A stretch of DNA of 64,000 nucleotides from Pelagicoccus mobilis (GTDB lineage: Bacteria > Verrucomicrobiota > Verrucomicrobiia > Opitutales > Opitutaceae), in assembly GCF_016595505.1 (NCBI RefSeq), contig NZ_JAENIL010000005.1, positions 1 to 64,000 on the forward strand, in the 5' to 3' direction. The translations under genes and the position numbers were made by a program. Every line of letters begins with the position of its first letter. The first letter of the stretch is position 1. Shown here in pieces: positions 17,613 to 26,687 of this stretch. The notes under the pieces were generated by a model. It saw nothing but the letters and a program-made list of their open reading frames with translations, was not told the origin of the DNA and made no database searches.

Positions 17613-17640
17613 GTTTACTTACTAAACTTAGTAAGTAAAC
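17613..17640. promoter_or_regulatory. Perfect 28-bp palindrome upstream of the cytochrome c gene
   Basis: GTTTACTTACTAA (17613-17625) and TTAGTAAGTAAAC (17628-17640) are exact inverted copies around AC. The site lies 42 bases before the ATG at 17683 and has no U-tract, so an operator for a dimeric repressor fits better than a terminator. The cognate regulator is not evident. Confidence 0.6.
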
Positions 17641-17682
17641 TCATCCATTGCAGCCCCCTACTCTTTACCGTTTATTCCAACA

Positions 17683-18561
17683 ATGCGCTTGAACTCCGTT
17701 ACACTTCTTGCCTTGGCCGGCATGACTTCGCTTTTGCACGCTCAGAACGAGCCGCAAATCGAAGGACAAAAGGAATACCAAATGAACTGCGCGGCCTGCC
17801 ATCTGGTTGACACGCCGTCCATGGGCCCTTCTCTCTTCGCAATCGCCAAGAACTATCCGGCGGAAAATAAGGCTGAGTTCATCGCATGGGCCAAAGCCCC
17901 AGGAAAAAAAGATCCAGCGCTTCTTCAAATGCCATCCATGGCCCACGTTGGTGATGAGGGACTTGCTAAGATCCACCACTACACCCTCAAAGCCACTCAA
18001 GGGATTAAGAAGGAAAAGAAGAAGAAATTCCCAAATTTCAAAGAACCGAAGCGCGAACTTCCCTACGTCGTCCGCACCTTCCTACCCAACACGAGTCCAG
18101 CATCTGCAGCGATCGTACTAGAAGGAGACATTAGCCTTTGCTTCGACTCGGAAGCGTGTCGCCTCCGCTATGCATGGACGGGATCTAAAACAATGCTGCG
18201 AGGATTCCGTAGTCCAGCAGCGCTCCCCGAACCCTACTACCAAGAGACTTCCCCGCAGCTCTGGTCTTTCGCAAACGAAACCAAACCAGAGTCCCACGGA
18301 TACAGACTGGTGGATGGAGTTCCAGAATTCCACTACAGTTTCGGCGACATAGAAATCAGAGAGAAAATAGCAAACGGTCCGAAACCTGGTTCATTTGTCA
18401 GAAGCTTCACTCTATCCGGAATATCTAGCCCGGTAACACTCGATCTCTCTCACATCGGTAACGTATCCATTTCTTCGAACAAAGGAAAACTCAAAGGCGA
18501 CACATTACGCCTGACAGCGTCCGAAGCAAAATCCTTTAGCCTAACTATTTCCCAACGATGA
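17683..18561 (+). CDS. Secreted c-type cytochrome with C-terminal domain of unknown function
   Basis: 292 residues. Signal peptide (VTLLALAGMTSLLHA). Class I cytochrome c domain about 25-105 with the haem motif CAACH (36-40) and a probable axial Met in LQMPSM. A lysine-rich linker follows, then a C-terminal module from about residue 125 (FLPNTSPASAAIVLEGD, CFDSEACRLRYAWTG). The same module ends the cupredoxin protein at 24336-25385. The gene overlaps the next one by ATGA, so it very likely passes electrons from the 18558 dehydrogenase-like propeller or holds it in a complex in the periplasm. The 28-bp palindrome upstream may control both. Confidence 0.85.
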   Translation: MRLNSVTLLALAGMTSLLHAQNEPQIEGQKEYQMNCAACHLVDTPSMGPSLFAIAKNYPAENKAEFIAWAKAPGKKDPALLQMPSMAHVGDEGLAKIHHYTLKATQGIKKEKKKKFPNFKEPKRELPYVVRTFLPNTSPASAAIVLEGDISLCFDSEACRLRYAWTGSKTMLRGFRSPAALPEPYYQETSPQLWSFANETKPESHGYRLVDGVPEFHYSFGDIEIREKIANGPKPGSFVRSFTLSGISSPVTLDLSHIGNVSISSNKGKLKGDTLRLTASEAKSFSLTISQR

Positions 18562-20060
18562 TCCGCTCCTGCCTCGCCCTCATTAGCTTGTCCGATACCA
18601 GTCTGCTCGCTCAAAGCTGGCAAGATCACTACGTCATTGAAAACGTCCCGCTTCCAGTCGAAATCGATAAGCAGATCGGCGGCATGCTTACGCTTCGAGA
18701 CGGAAGAATTGCCGCATCCTTCTACAGCGGCGAAATCCTCATATTCGATCAGACTAAAAACGAGTGGTCCCTCTTCGCTCAAGGCCTGCAATGCCCTCTC
18801 GGTATGGTCGAGGATCCCGACGGTGCCATCGTCACTAGCCAATGGAGCGAGCTCACGCGTCTTCGCGATACAGATGGAGACGGAGAAGCGGACGTTTACG
18901 AAACCGTTTGGGACGACTTCGGAATATCCGGCAACTACCACGAGTTCAATTTTGGTCCCGCAGTCGACCACGAGGGAAATTACTATGTAGCCCTCAACGT
19001 AGCCTCAAACTTCGCCGGCACTTTCGAGAAAGTGCGCGGCCCTATCATTCCCATCGGACTCGAAGAGTCAGTCCTCAAAGGCTGGAAAGACAATCCTGAC
19101 TGGCCCACGATCAAAAAGAAGGCTGGTCGCATGTATTCGCGGGTTCCCTACCGTGGCTGTGTAATGAAAATCTCCCCCGATGGCAAAGGGACTCCCTTTG
19201 CTTACGGCTTCCGCTCCCCGGATGGAATCGGTTTCGACGACAAAGGCCGCCTTTGGGTGACGGACAACCAAGGAGACTGGCGTGGTACAAGTCCGCTCTA
19301 CCATGTCACAGAAGGCAACTTCTACGGCCACCCTGCCTCCCTCGTTTGGAAGGAAGGTTGGACTCAAGACCCGCTCGAAGTGCCCGTTGAGCAACTACAA
19401 TCCATGCGCACCCCCGCTGCGGCTCTCTTTCCGCACGGAGAACTGGCCAACTCCCCGACCCAGCCAATCCCAACGATCGCCCCGGAAAAATTCGGGCTCC
19501 CTGAAGGAGAGGTTCTGATCGGTGACATGAATCAACCCATCCTAAGCCGCTTCCTAGCCGACAAGGTGGGTGAAACTGTGCAAGGTGCCTTTATCCCATT
19601 CCTTCCTTTCTCTGGTCTTGGCATGGGTAACCACAGGTTCTGCTTCGACCAGTCGGGAGCTCTCTGGGTTGGTAAAACCCACTTGAAATGGGCTGGCGAC
19701 GAGGGGATCCGCAAAATCACTTGGACTGGTAAGCCTCTGTTTTTCGTCGAAGAGGCAGAGTTAAAACAGTCTGGCTTTAAGCTCAGGCTGAACGCCTCAC
19801 TAAGCGAGGCACTACCCAAGATCACAGTCGTCAAACACACTTACCATTACCATGCCGCCTATGGCTCACCTAAGGTTAACGAACAAGAAGTGGAAGTTTC
19901 AGAGGTGAACAGAAGCAGCAACGGAAAAACTCTGAAGTTCAAACTCCCCGAGATCACTCCTGGCTATCTCTACACCATCAAGCTCGAAGGAGCGAAGGCC
20001 ACCGACGGCAGTCCCCTCATGGGAGATACCATCTACTATAACGTAGTTGAAACGAAGTGA
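18558..20060 (+). CDS. Glucose/sorbosone-dehydrogenase-like beta-propeller protein
   Basis: 500 residues with a cleavable N-terminal signal (IRSCLALISLSDTSLLAQS). Repeated blades with DGRIAASFYSGEI, RDTDGDGEADVYETV, FAYGFRSPDGIGFDDKGRLWVTDNQGDW and ALFPHGELANSPTQP match the PQQ/sorbosone dehydrogenase-like (DUF7133 type) propellers abundant in Planctomycetes and Verrucomicrobia. Residues 400-500 form an extra beta domain. It is homologous to the first 480 residues of the fusion protein at 21052-24312. Its ATG overlaps the stop of the cytochrome gene, pointing to an electron-transfer pair. Enzyme activity is not proven; many relatives are uncharacterised. Confidence 0.8.
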   Translation: MIRSCLALISLSDTSLLAQSWQDHYVIENVPLPVEIDKQIGGMLTLRDGRIAASFYSGEILIFDQTKNEWSLFAQGLQCPLGMVEDPDGAIVTSQWSELTRLRDTDGDGEADVYETVWDDFGISGNYHEFNFGPAVDHEGNYYVALNVASNFAGTFEKVRGPIIPIGLEESVLKGWKDNPDWPTIKKKAGRMYSRVPYRGCVMKISPDGKGTPFAYGFRSPDGIGFDDKGRLWVTDNQGDWRGTSPLYHVTEGNFYGHPASLVWKEGWTQDPLEVPVEQLQSMRTPAAALFPHGELANSPTQPIPTIAPEKFGLPEGEVLIGDMNQPILSRFLADKVGETVQGAFIPFLPFSGLGMGNHRFCFDQSGALWVGKTHLKWAGDEGIRKITWTGKPLFFVEEAELKQSGFKLRLNASLSEALPKITVVKHTYHYHAAYGSPKVNEQEVEVSEVNRSSNGKTLKFKLPEITPGYLYTIKLEGAKATDGSPLMGDTIYYNVVETK

Positions 20061-20069
20061 CAGCTCCGC

Positions 20070-21038
20070 CTACTCAACTTCGTTCAGATATCTCTGGTAG
20101 GCAGCATTAATCTCCGTCGCATCGTAGTCCGATCCATGCAGGAACAAGGAATATTTGAGCACCAGCGGCTGAGTCGCTGAAAGCGGTACCGGTTGCTCGC
20201 CAGGATAGACGGGATTCTGGCAGCTATTGGCCTTTCGCAAGGTCCAGCCATGCGGGTATCCGAGATTTCCGGGATGCGTGAAGATCGCGAGCCCTGAACG
20301 CGTTTCCTCCGTGAAACTGGCGGAAAAATCGACCCAACGGTTCGCTGCAGCTGGAGCTTTCCGATTAACAACAGGCTCCACATCTGATCCAGAAAAACTC
20401 AAATCCTCCGGCATCGGAATCCTCACCGAAAATCCGCCATACCCCTTCTTGTTCATCGAACCGCCAAGCTTAATGTTATCCTGGAGAGCTTGCAGCCGAA
20501 CCTCGAAGTCGATCCGGCGATTTTCTCCCTCTGCTGGATGCACAGTAACAATTGCGCGCTCGCTTACCAAGTCACGTCCTCCCGCATCCGTATCCAATAA
20601 TTCCGTATGCCAAACAACATCGCACACGAGACGGGCAAAGGAATCTTCAACATCGACTGAAACATCGGTCACGTGACGACGTAGCCCCTTCAGGTGCCAA
20701 GGATCGCCAATCCTTTCTCCATCAACCCATAACTGGGTCCAAGCCCAGAAAACGCCACGGTGGTGCGGGTGGTCATCCGGCATATCCTCAGTCATGAGCG
20801 TCCCATCCGTCGCATAAAGGGGATGGATGTAATGCGCCCGAGGGTAAGATCCGTCTGGCCTCGAAATCGCATCTCGGTTGTAGCGAAACACGGTCTGCCC
20901 GTCTTCACTAACGACGAAAACTCCCTTTTCAGCCCTAACCTCCAACCCCGACTTTTCCGGAGCTCCATGAATGAGCTGAACGACTCCAACCACCAACAAC
21001 AAACAGAATTTCCAATACAGGATACTTCGAACTTTCAT
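20070..21038 (-). CDS. DUF6807 (PmoA-like) secreted protein
   Basis: 322 residues with signal peptide (FCLLLVVGVVQLIHG). The motif AHYIHPLYATDGTLMTEDMP followed by DHPHHRGVFWAW is diagnostic of the DUF6807 family (often labelled methane oxygenase PmoA, although no link to methane oxidation is shown). The His-rich DHPHHRG could bind a metal. It is strongly similar to residues 530-825 of the next gene upstream in the operon (for example CDVVWHTELLDTDAGGRDLV against CDVVWHTDLLDTESGGRDLV), so the two arose by duplication. Last gene of a three-gene minus-strand operon; it converges with the propeller gene, leaving only 9 bases between the stops. Confidence 0.85.
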   Translation of the reverse strand: MKVRSILYWKFCLLLVVGVVQLIHGAPEKSGLEVRAEKGVFVVSEDGQTVFRYNRDAISRPDGSYPRAHYIHPLYATDGTLMTEDMPDDHPHHRGVFWAWTQLWVDGERIGDPWHLKGLRRHVTDVSVDVEDSFARLVCDVVWHTELLDTDAGGRDLVSERAIVTVHPAEGENRRIDFEVRLQALQDNIKLGGSMNKKGYGGFSVRIPMPEDLSFSGSDVEPVVNRKAPAAANRWVDFSASFTEETRSGLAIFTHPGNLGYPHGWTLRKANSCQNPVYPGEQPVPLSATQPLVLKYSLFLHGSDYDATEINAAYQRYLNEVE

Positions 21039-21051
21039 AGCTTAACTTTCC

Positions 21052-24000
21052 TTACTTATTCAGAAGCAGCCACGAATCGATAGATCGGCTGAGATGATCG
21101 TGAGCTTCCGTTTCAAGGCCATAGCATTGCAGATTTATAGGTCCCTCGTATCCGACTTCGTCCAGCAGATCGAGAAATTTCCTCATATCGAAATTCCCTT
21201 CACCCAAGGGCTTGATCAAATCCGACCACCCCGGTCCATTCGTCTTCTGGTCATCAGAGCCGGAAAGCTGAACCAACTTAAGCCTCGACCCCATCGAACG
21301 CAGAGTGTCCTCCAATTTGGAGCGATCGTTCTGAGCGAGGAAATGGCAAAGGTTGAAGCTGATCCCTATCGAGTTTCGACCGATTTTATCGGCAAGCCTT
21401 GTACACGTCGCAACCGTGTCCGTCACGAAGTTATCATGTGGATACAACACGAGTTCGAGTTCACTTTCCAAACAGAGATCATGGACCTGCTCGATCATAT
21501 CCATTGCGACTTCGTCGGATACATCTTTTCCAGTCAAGGAAAGCCATACGATCGTATCATGCCCCTTCAAATCAACAAGATGCTGAACCACCTCCGCCGG
21601 AACCTCGGTCCCCTCGTTTTCAACCCGGATCGTAACGTAACTCGTCTCCATCTTGAGCTTACGTTTCTTCAATGCCGCAAAAAGCTCTGGAGTCGCGTTC
21701 TTAGGGCGGGACCCAATTCCGCTGTAGCCAAGCCCTTTGATCAAGCTCATCTGACTCTCGAGCGAATCCTCTTTGGAAAATGCGTTATCAAACGGAAATA
21801 TTCGCCGAGCCACTCGCCCACTGTCCGAAACATCCCGCGTCTCCTCGACATACGAGTGGTAGGCGGCGCCGACGCTCTCGAAACTGTAGGGAGCGTCGTG
21901 CACATAAACCGAATACCGTAGCACTAGCGGTTGGCCGACCGGCAAGGTTATAGGAGTTTGCCCCGGAAAAACAGGATTCTGGCAACTGTTCGCCTTGCGA
22001 AGCGTCCACCCATGCGGGTATCCCGGATTTGCCGGGTGAGTAAAGATCGACACGCCGGAGCGCTTGCCTTCCACAAAACTCGCAGAGAAATCGACCCACG
22101 GATTCGCGACCGCGGGCGCAGTCCAGTCCACTTCCGGCTCCGCGCTCGGTCCCGCAAAAGAAAGATCCTCCGGTAGCGGAATTCTCACTGAAAAGCCACC
22201 ATACCCCTTCGTGTTGCGAGATCCCCCAATCTGCACGTTTTCCTGCAAGGCTTGCAGCTGGATCTCGAAATCGATCCGACGCGTCGAGCCTCTCATCCGA
22301 TTAACCGTGATGATCGCATGTTCCTTCACAAGGTCACGCCCCCCGCTCTCCGTATCCAATAAATCCGTATGCCAAACGACATCGCAAGCGAGACGGGCAG
22401 CATTCTCACAGACCTCGACATCTACATCCTCCACATGTCGCGAAAGACCACGCAGATGCCAAGGATCCCCAATCGCCTCCCCGTCTACCACCAATTGCGT
22501 CCAGCCCCAAAAGATTCCCCTATGGTGCGGATGATCTTTCGGCATGTCATCCGTCATCACAGTTCCATCTGGAGCGTAAAGCGGATGTATGTAGTGAGCT
22601 CTCGTATACGTTCCATCCGAGCGAGAGACAGGATCTCGATTGTAGCGTATGACCGGCTGACCATTCTCGTGCACGGTAACGGCCCCCTTCTCCACTCTCA
22701 CATCCAAGCCCGGACGAGGAACTCGGCTCACATTCTGCGGCCCGCCTACAGAGCGGGGCTCACTCCCAGATACCAGCTGCTTCTTCGGATGCGGATAAAC
22801 CGGTTTCGTCATCGGCAACGGCTTTGGTCGATCCGGCGTTCCATCGCGCAAGCGGTTCAACGTATAAACGACATTACGATTCAAGAGTTCATGCCCGCTC
22901 TTCGAAACGATAGCCGGCAATTTGAAGTCGTACAACCTCCACGCTTCAAGCGGCAGCCTAACCTCGAGGCTTCGCTTGTCCTTGGAAATCGTAACCGACT
23001 CCACTGCGACTTCTTTCACTCCGTGCTTCTCAGAACCGTAGTGCCCATCGTAATTGTAGTAGTAGCTAGAAACACCGTAGCTCGAAACGTCCTTCGCAGT
23101 CGCGAAATTGATTCGCTGGGTAAATTCAAAACGAAATCCCGTATCAGTTAGGCTGATACTCTTTACCTCCATCGGTAACTTCCCCTTGTAGGAAATCTTC
23201 TGCAACCCGCTATCGCCAACCCAGCTAGCATGTTTGGTCTGACCAATCCACAGGCTCCCGTCCTTCGGATTGAAAGCCAAACGATTCCCTCCTAGATTCA
23301 AGGAATCGCTACGAAAAAATGGAATCGCCGCTCCCTGCAGAGCTCCATCCACTTCCTCCATACTCAAACGGATCAGGTAGTTGTGATTCATTTCCCCTAT
23401 GAACATCTGCCCCGCAAAGGGGCCGAACTTCCCTTCGGTCGTATCGCAAATCGGCTGCGTCACCGAATTCGCCATATCCCCATGCGGAAACACGATCGCT
23501 GGGGGCGTACGCATCTCATCGAGCCTGTCGACCGGGATATCGATTGGAAACTCATCGATATCCTCGTCCCACGTTAAAGCCGGCACCCAGCCATAAAATT
23601 TGTCCCGCTCCACGTGATACAACGGACTCGACCCTACCCAGTCGCCCTGATTGTCCGGCACGAACAGGCGCCCTTCCAAATCGAAGCCTAGACCATTCGG
23701 TTCACGCATCCCCGAAGCCCAAGGCGTCAATTCGCCATCAGGCGAAAGCCGCATCACCCAACCACGATAAGGCGTCAACGAATTCATGCGCCCCCAATGC
23801 CCCGCAGGACTGTATTCACCCCTCACCTCATCCAAGTAAATCTTCCCGTACTGCGATCCCGAACCGAGACTGAAAAACAGGTTCCCTTCCTCGTCCTTCA
23901 CCGGTCCAAAATTCCAGTCGCCATACGTTCCCGAAAGCCCGAACTGATCAGTCAGCGATTGATAGTAGTCCGCCTTGCCATCGCCATCCGTATCCAAAAT

Positions 24001-24312
24001 TCGGGTCACTTCAGGACGCTGGCACACGATCATCTCCGACTCACTCACCGCGTAAATTCCCAAAGGAGTCTGCAACCCCTCTGCGAACAGGCTCCAGCTT
24101 TCGTCACTCGGATCGTAGATATACACTTTACTCAGAGACAAACAGACGGCTAGCCGACCATCAGGCAGAAAGGATATCCCATCCGCGCTGGACTCACCTT
24201 CCGGCAAATCGATGTTTTCAATCTCGTAGTAGTCTTCAAGACGGGTTTCCTTCGCGGAAAGAAAGGCGTATCCAGCAAACAGGATGAATGAAATTCGTTT
24301 AAGCAGGGTCAT
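21052..24312 (-). CDS. Three-domain fusion: propeller + DUF6807 + TIM-barrel isomerase
   Basis: 1086 residues in one uninterrupted frame, with signal peptide (LLKRISFILFAGYAFLSA). Residues 25-480: sorbosone-dehydrogenase-like propeller (ILDTDGDGKADYYQS, GMREPNGLGFDLEGRLFVPD). Residues 485-530: proline-rich linker. Residues 530-825: DUF6807 with HYIHPLYAPDGTVMTDDMP and DHPHHRG. Residues 835-1086: sugar phosphate isomerase/epimerase (xylose-isomerase-like TIM barrel) with LIKGLGYSGIG, GISFNLCHFL, LVQLSGSD and PLGEGNFDM. Gap to the downstream DUF6807 gene is 13 bases. A periplasmic protein combining a dehydrogenase-like, an unknown and an isomerase-like module suggests channelling of an oxidised sugar, which is inference. 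Separate copies of the first two modules flank it. Confidence 0.85.
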   Translation of the reverse strand: MTLLKRISFILFAGYAFLSAKETRLEDYYEIENIDLPEGESSADGISFLPDGRLAVCLSLSKVYIYDPSDESWSLFAEGLQTPLGIYAVSESEMIVCQRPEVTRILDTDGDGKADYYQSLTDQFGLSGTYGDWNFGPVKDEEGNLFFSLGSGSQYGKIYLDEVRGEYSPAGHWGRMNSLTPYRGWVMRLSPDGELTPWASGMREPNGLGFDLEGRLFVPDNQGDWVGSSPLYHVERDKFYGWVPALTWDEDIDEFPIDIPVDRLDEMRTPPAIVFPHGDMANSVTQPICDTTEGKFGPFAGQMFIGEMNHNYLIRLSMEEVDGALQGAAIPFFRSDSLNLGGNRLAFNPKDGSLWIGQTKHASWVGDSGLQKISYKGKLPMEVKSISLTDTGFRFEFTQRINFATAKDVSSYGVSSYYYNYDGHYGSEKHGVKEVAVESVTISKDKRSLEVRLPLEAWRLYDFKLPAIVSKSGHELLNRNVVYTLNRLRDGTPDRPKPLPMTKPVYPHPKKQLVSGSEPRSVGGPQNVSRVPRPGLDVRVEKGAVTVHENGQPVIRYNRDPVSRSDGTYTRAHYIHPLYAPDGTVMTDDMPKDHPHHRGIFWGWTQLVVDGEAIGDPWHLRGLSRHVEDVDVEVCENAARLACDVVWHTDLLDTESGGRDLVKEHAIITVNRMRGSTRRIDFEIQLQALQENVQIGGSRNTKGYGGFSVRIPLPEDLSFAGPSAEPEVDWTAPAVANPWVDFSASFVEGKRSGVSIFTHPANPGYPHGWTLRKANSCQNPVFPGQTPITLPVGQPLVLRYSVYVHDAPYSFESVGAAYHSYVEETRDVSDSGRVARRIFPFDNAFSKEDSLESQMSLIKGLGYSGIGSRPKNATPELFAALKKRKLKMETSYVTIRVENEGTEVPAEVVQHLVDLKGHDTIVWLSLTGKDVSDEVAMDMIEQVHDLCLESELELVLYPHDNFVTDTVATCTRLADKIGRNSIGISFNLCHFLAQNDRSKLEDTLRSMGSRLKLVQLSGSDDQKTNGPGWSDLIKPLGEGNFDMRKFLDLLDEVGYEGPINLQCYGLETEAHDHLSRSIDSWLLLNK

Positions 24313-24335
24313 GGTACGACGACTCTCAGGCAGAA

Positions 24336-25385
24336 TTAGTGAAAATGCATGGTTACGGTTACCGAGGTCTTTCCGGAGCCATCCGACGGGAATCGAAATG
24401 CCGCAGCATCTTCAACTCGTTCGCCATCGGCGTGGAAACGCTCACCCAATTCGGGATCAAAGAAAAACCAAACAGTCTCGTCCGTATCGCACTCGAAGGT
24501 GCGGGTAATCATCTTATGCTCGATCTTCACTGTCTCGATCACCCTGTTCCCGTTCACTTCGTATTCGAAGCTCGGGTACCCGCCACTGTCCAATCGGTAT
24601 CCCAAGTAACGCCACTGGACCTCTTGCGTCGCCTGATAGCTCCCCTTCCCAAATCGGATCGGTATCTCGAAGGTTTCCGTGTAAAAGATATTCCCCGCCA
24701 AGGTCGCCGCGCTGGAAGGAGCTTGGCTCGGCAACGAATCGAGATTGTGCACGAATCCACCAGCCCAAGCATAGCGAAACCGGCACGCGCCAGTATCCCA
24801 GCAGTAAGACATGCCTCCCGGCAAAGCGACCGCGATCGAAGCCGGTCCAGTATGCGGCAAGAAAAAACGTCGCACCAGCGGTCGCGTAAGCTCTAGCGCA
24901 TGCGAATGCTCCTCCTCAGAAGCAGCCTCTGCGTCGAACGGAACCGGAGCCTGCGGCGTCTGCGAAACGATCATATCCCCGTACATGATATATCCATGTC
25001 CCGGATACGTGCAGACATAAGGATACTTCCCCTCAATCTCTGGCGCCTTAAAAGTGATAGCCATCGCCTCCCCCTGATTGACCACAGGAATGCTCCACAA
25101 CACATCTTCGGTCCTAGGAATGTAATTCAATTTCGCCGCCCGATACGCTAGATTCTCAGCGGCCTTCACCACAGCCTCACGCTTGCCAGGAGCGGTGATC
25201 ACCAAGTTATGCAGCATGATGTCCGTATTTCGGAAAGTGAGCTCAACCTCCTGCCCTGGTGTCACATAGAAGGCAGAGTAGTCGAACTTCAATCCGGGCG
25301 CTGGCTTCAACTCGAAGCGAAGCGTCTCCGCCCAAGAAAAGGCAACGCTCGCAAGAGCGAAAAGAAAAAGAATAAGCCGTCTCAT
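24336..25385 (-). CDS. Secreted cupredoxin with C-terminal module shared with cytochrome c
   Basis: 349 residues from the ATG at 25385; the ATG at 25397 is an alternative. Signal peptide RRLILFLFALASVAFSWA. Residues about 25-145 are a plastocyanin/azurin-like copper domain: HNLVI supplies the first histidine and CTYPGHGYIMYG the Cys, His and Met ligands. From about residue 175 comes a module with FFLPHTGPASIAVALPG and CWDTGACRFRYAWAG, plainly homologous to the C-terminal part of the cytochrome c at 17683-18561. It heads the operon cupredoxin - fusion - DUF6807, and a 30-bp motif 123 bases upstream is shared with the transporter operon. Likely a periplasmic electron carrier for the fused dehydrogenase-like protein. 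Confidence 0.8.
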   Translation of the reverse strand: MRRLILFLFALASVAFSWAETLRFELKPAPGLKFDYSAFYVTPGQEVELTFRNTDIMLHNLVITAPGKREAVVKAAENLAYRAAKLNYIPRTEDVLWSIPVVNQGEAMAITFKAPEIEGKYPYVCTYPGHGYIMYGDMIVSQTPQAPVPFDAEAASEEEHSHALELTRPLVRRFFLPHTGPASIAVALPGGMSYCWDTGACRFRYAWAGGFVHNLDSLPSQAPSSAATLAGNIFYTETFEIPIRFGKGSYQATQEVQWRYLGYRLDSGGYPSFEYEVNGNRVIETVKIEHKMITRTFECDTDETVWFFFDPELGERFHADGERVEDAAAFRFPSDGSGKTSVTVTMHFH

Positions 25386-25507
25386 TTCTGTTAGCATTGA
25401 TAATGCCCGCCTTCTCTTCGACGACCCAAAAGTCCTGGGGCAAAGCGTGGGGATATTGGCGGGGATTCCATCATACTAGCACACCATTTCCTCCTAAACC
25501 AGAGCCT

Positions 25508-25537
25508 ATTGTGCGCAAATATCTTCAATACGTGCAG
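25508..25537. promoter_or_regulatory. Candidate XylR-type operator, copy 1
   Basis: ATTGTGCGCAAATATCTTCA followed by ATACGTGCAG. It matches the copy at 31483-31512 in 26 of 30 positions and has the same orientation relative to a minus-strand operon. A TAGCACA element lies 31 bases further left at 25477. It precedes the cupredoxin operon. Confidence 0.6.
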
Positions 25538-25588
25538 CCCGAAAGAACGGCCAACCAGCCCCAAGCGTTACCACCAAAAATTCTAGGA

Positions 25589-26590
25589 CTAGATCTCGAC
25601 CTTCACCGGAGCCCCGCCGCAGTGGCGAGCTGACTCGTTAGCAGCGAGAGTTGCCGCGAGCGTCTTGAGTCCATCCTCGTAACTGGAAAGGATGCTCGAA
25701 GAATCGCCCGTCTCCACGGCTTTCAAGAACGCGCGATTCTGGATCTCGAAGATATTGTCCTCGGAAGGAATCTCCTCCGTCTCCCCTTGCCCGGAATAAA
25801 CCGCGCCATCAAAGCCCCATCCCTCCAGGGAAACCCGATGAGCCCGCGAGGATAAACTGATCCCGATTCCGCCGCCCGGGCTTTGATCATGCCCTCCCTC
25901 GGGGAAACAGCCAGTCGCGAAGGACGCCAAAGCGCCGGACTTGAAGCGAGCATTCACTACCATCGCATCATCCACCGAGTAGTCATCCACTTGGGTCATA
26001 AAGCCTCGGGTCGCATAGGCGCTCACGTCCTCGATTTCGCCCATCGTAAAGCGGCAGATATCCAACAAGTGGGTACATTGCTCCACAAATTGCCCGCCCG
26101 ACTGTTCAAAGTTTCTCCACCACAAAGGCGGCGGCATCTCGGTGGTCCACCAAGCTCGAGCCAAAATGCCCTGCCCGTTCTCCTGGCTAAAAAGCTCCTT
26201 CGCTCGCAGTACCGCTTGGCGGTAACGGTTTTGGTAGGCCACAGAAACGATCGTTCCCGCCTTCTTGAAATATCCACCTATCTCTTGCGCCGTCTGCAAA
26301 GACTGCGCGATCGGCTTCTCCACCAGCACCCCCTTTACGTACTCCGAGCAAGCCCGTTCCAACTCGCCGTGCAAGTGGGGTGGCAAAAGGATAAACGCCG
26401 CGTCTAGGGACTCATTTTGAAGCATCGGAAGTGCAGTCTCGTAGGCGTTGGCCTGCCAGGGCTCACCTAGCTCCTTCGCTCGTCCCACGTTGCGTCCCGC
26501 AATCGCCGCGACTTGCGCGCCCTCGATGTTCTTTAGGGCATTAAGATGATGCTCCGTAACCCAGCCCGTTCCAATAACTCCAATTCTCAT
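25589..26590 (-). CDS. Gfo/Idh/MocA-family oxidoreductase, cytoplasmic
   Basis: 333 residues from the ATG at 26590; the longer start at 26647 adds an unconserved tail. The Rossmann motif GVIGTGWVTEHH sits at the N-terminus and the catalytic VEKP (GVLVEKPIAQ) is intact, followed by a CTHLLDICRF helix. These enzymes oxidise or reduce a sugar hydroxyl, often at C3, with NAD(P). It has no export signal, unlike its neighbour at 26688, so the pair could act on each side of the membrane. Last gene of the operon running from the transporter at 31412; 97 bases separate it from the gene before. Confidence 0.88.
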   Translation of the reverse strand: MRIGVIGTGWVTEHHLNALKNIEGAQVAAIAGRNVGRAKELGEPWQANAYETALPMLQNESLDAAFILLPPHLHGELERACSEYVKGVLVEKPIAQSLQTAQEIGGYFKKAGTIVSVAYQNRYRQAVLRAKELFSQENGQGILARAWWTTEMPPPLWWRNFEQSGGQFVEQCTHLLDICRFTMGEIEDVSAYATRGFMTQVDDYSVDDAMVVNARFKSGALASFATGCFPEGGHDQSPGGGIGISLSSRAHRVSLEGWGFDGAVYSGQGETEEIPSEDNIFEIQNRAFLKAVETGDSSSILSSYEDGLKTLAATLAANESARHCGGAPVKVEI

Positions 26591-26687
26591 AGACCCACAA
26601 CTAGAACCGAAGTTACCGCGTGGATACCAGCAAATAAGAAGGACCAATGAAGGTCCTCCTCACCCATTTTAGAAACTCTGCGTTCCC

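Noticed and set aside
20070-21038. DUF6807 protein as part of methane oxygenase
   Set aside because: The PmoA label of the family is not supported by any methane-oxidation gene nearby, and the protein is secreted and unlike membrane PmoA.
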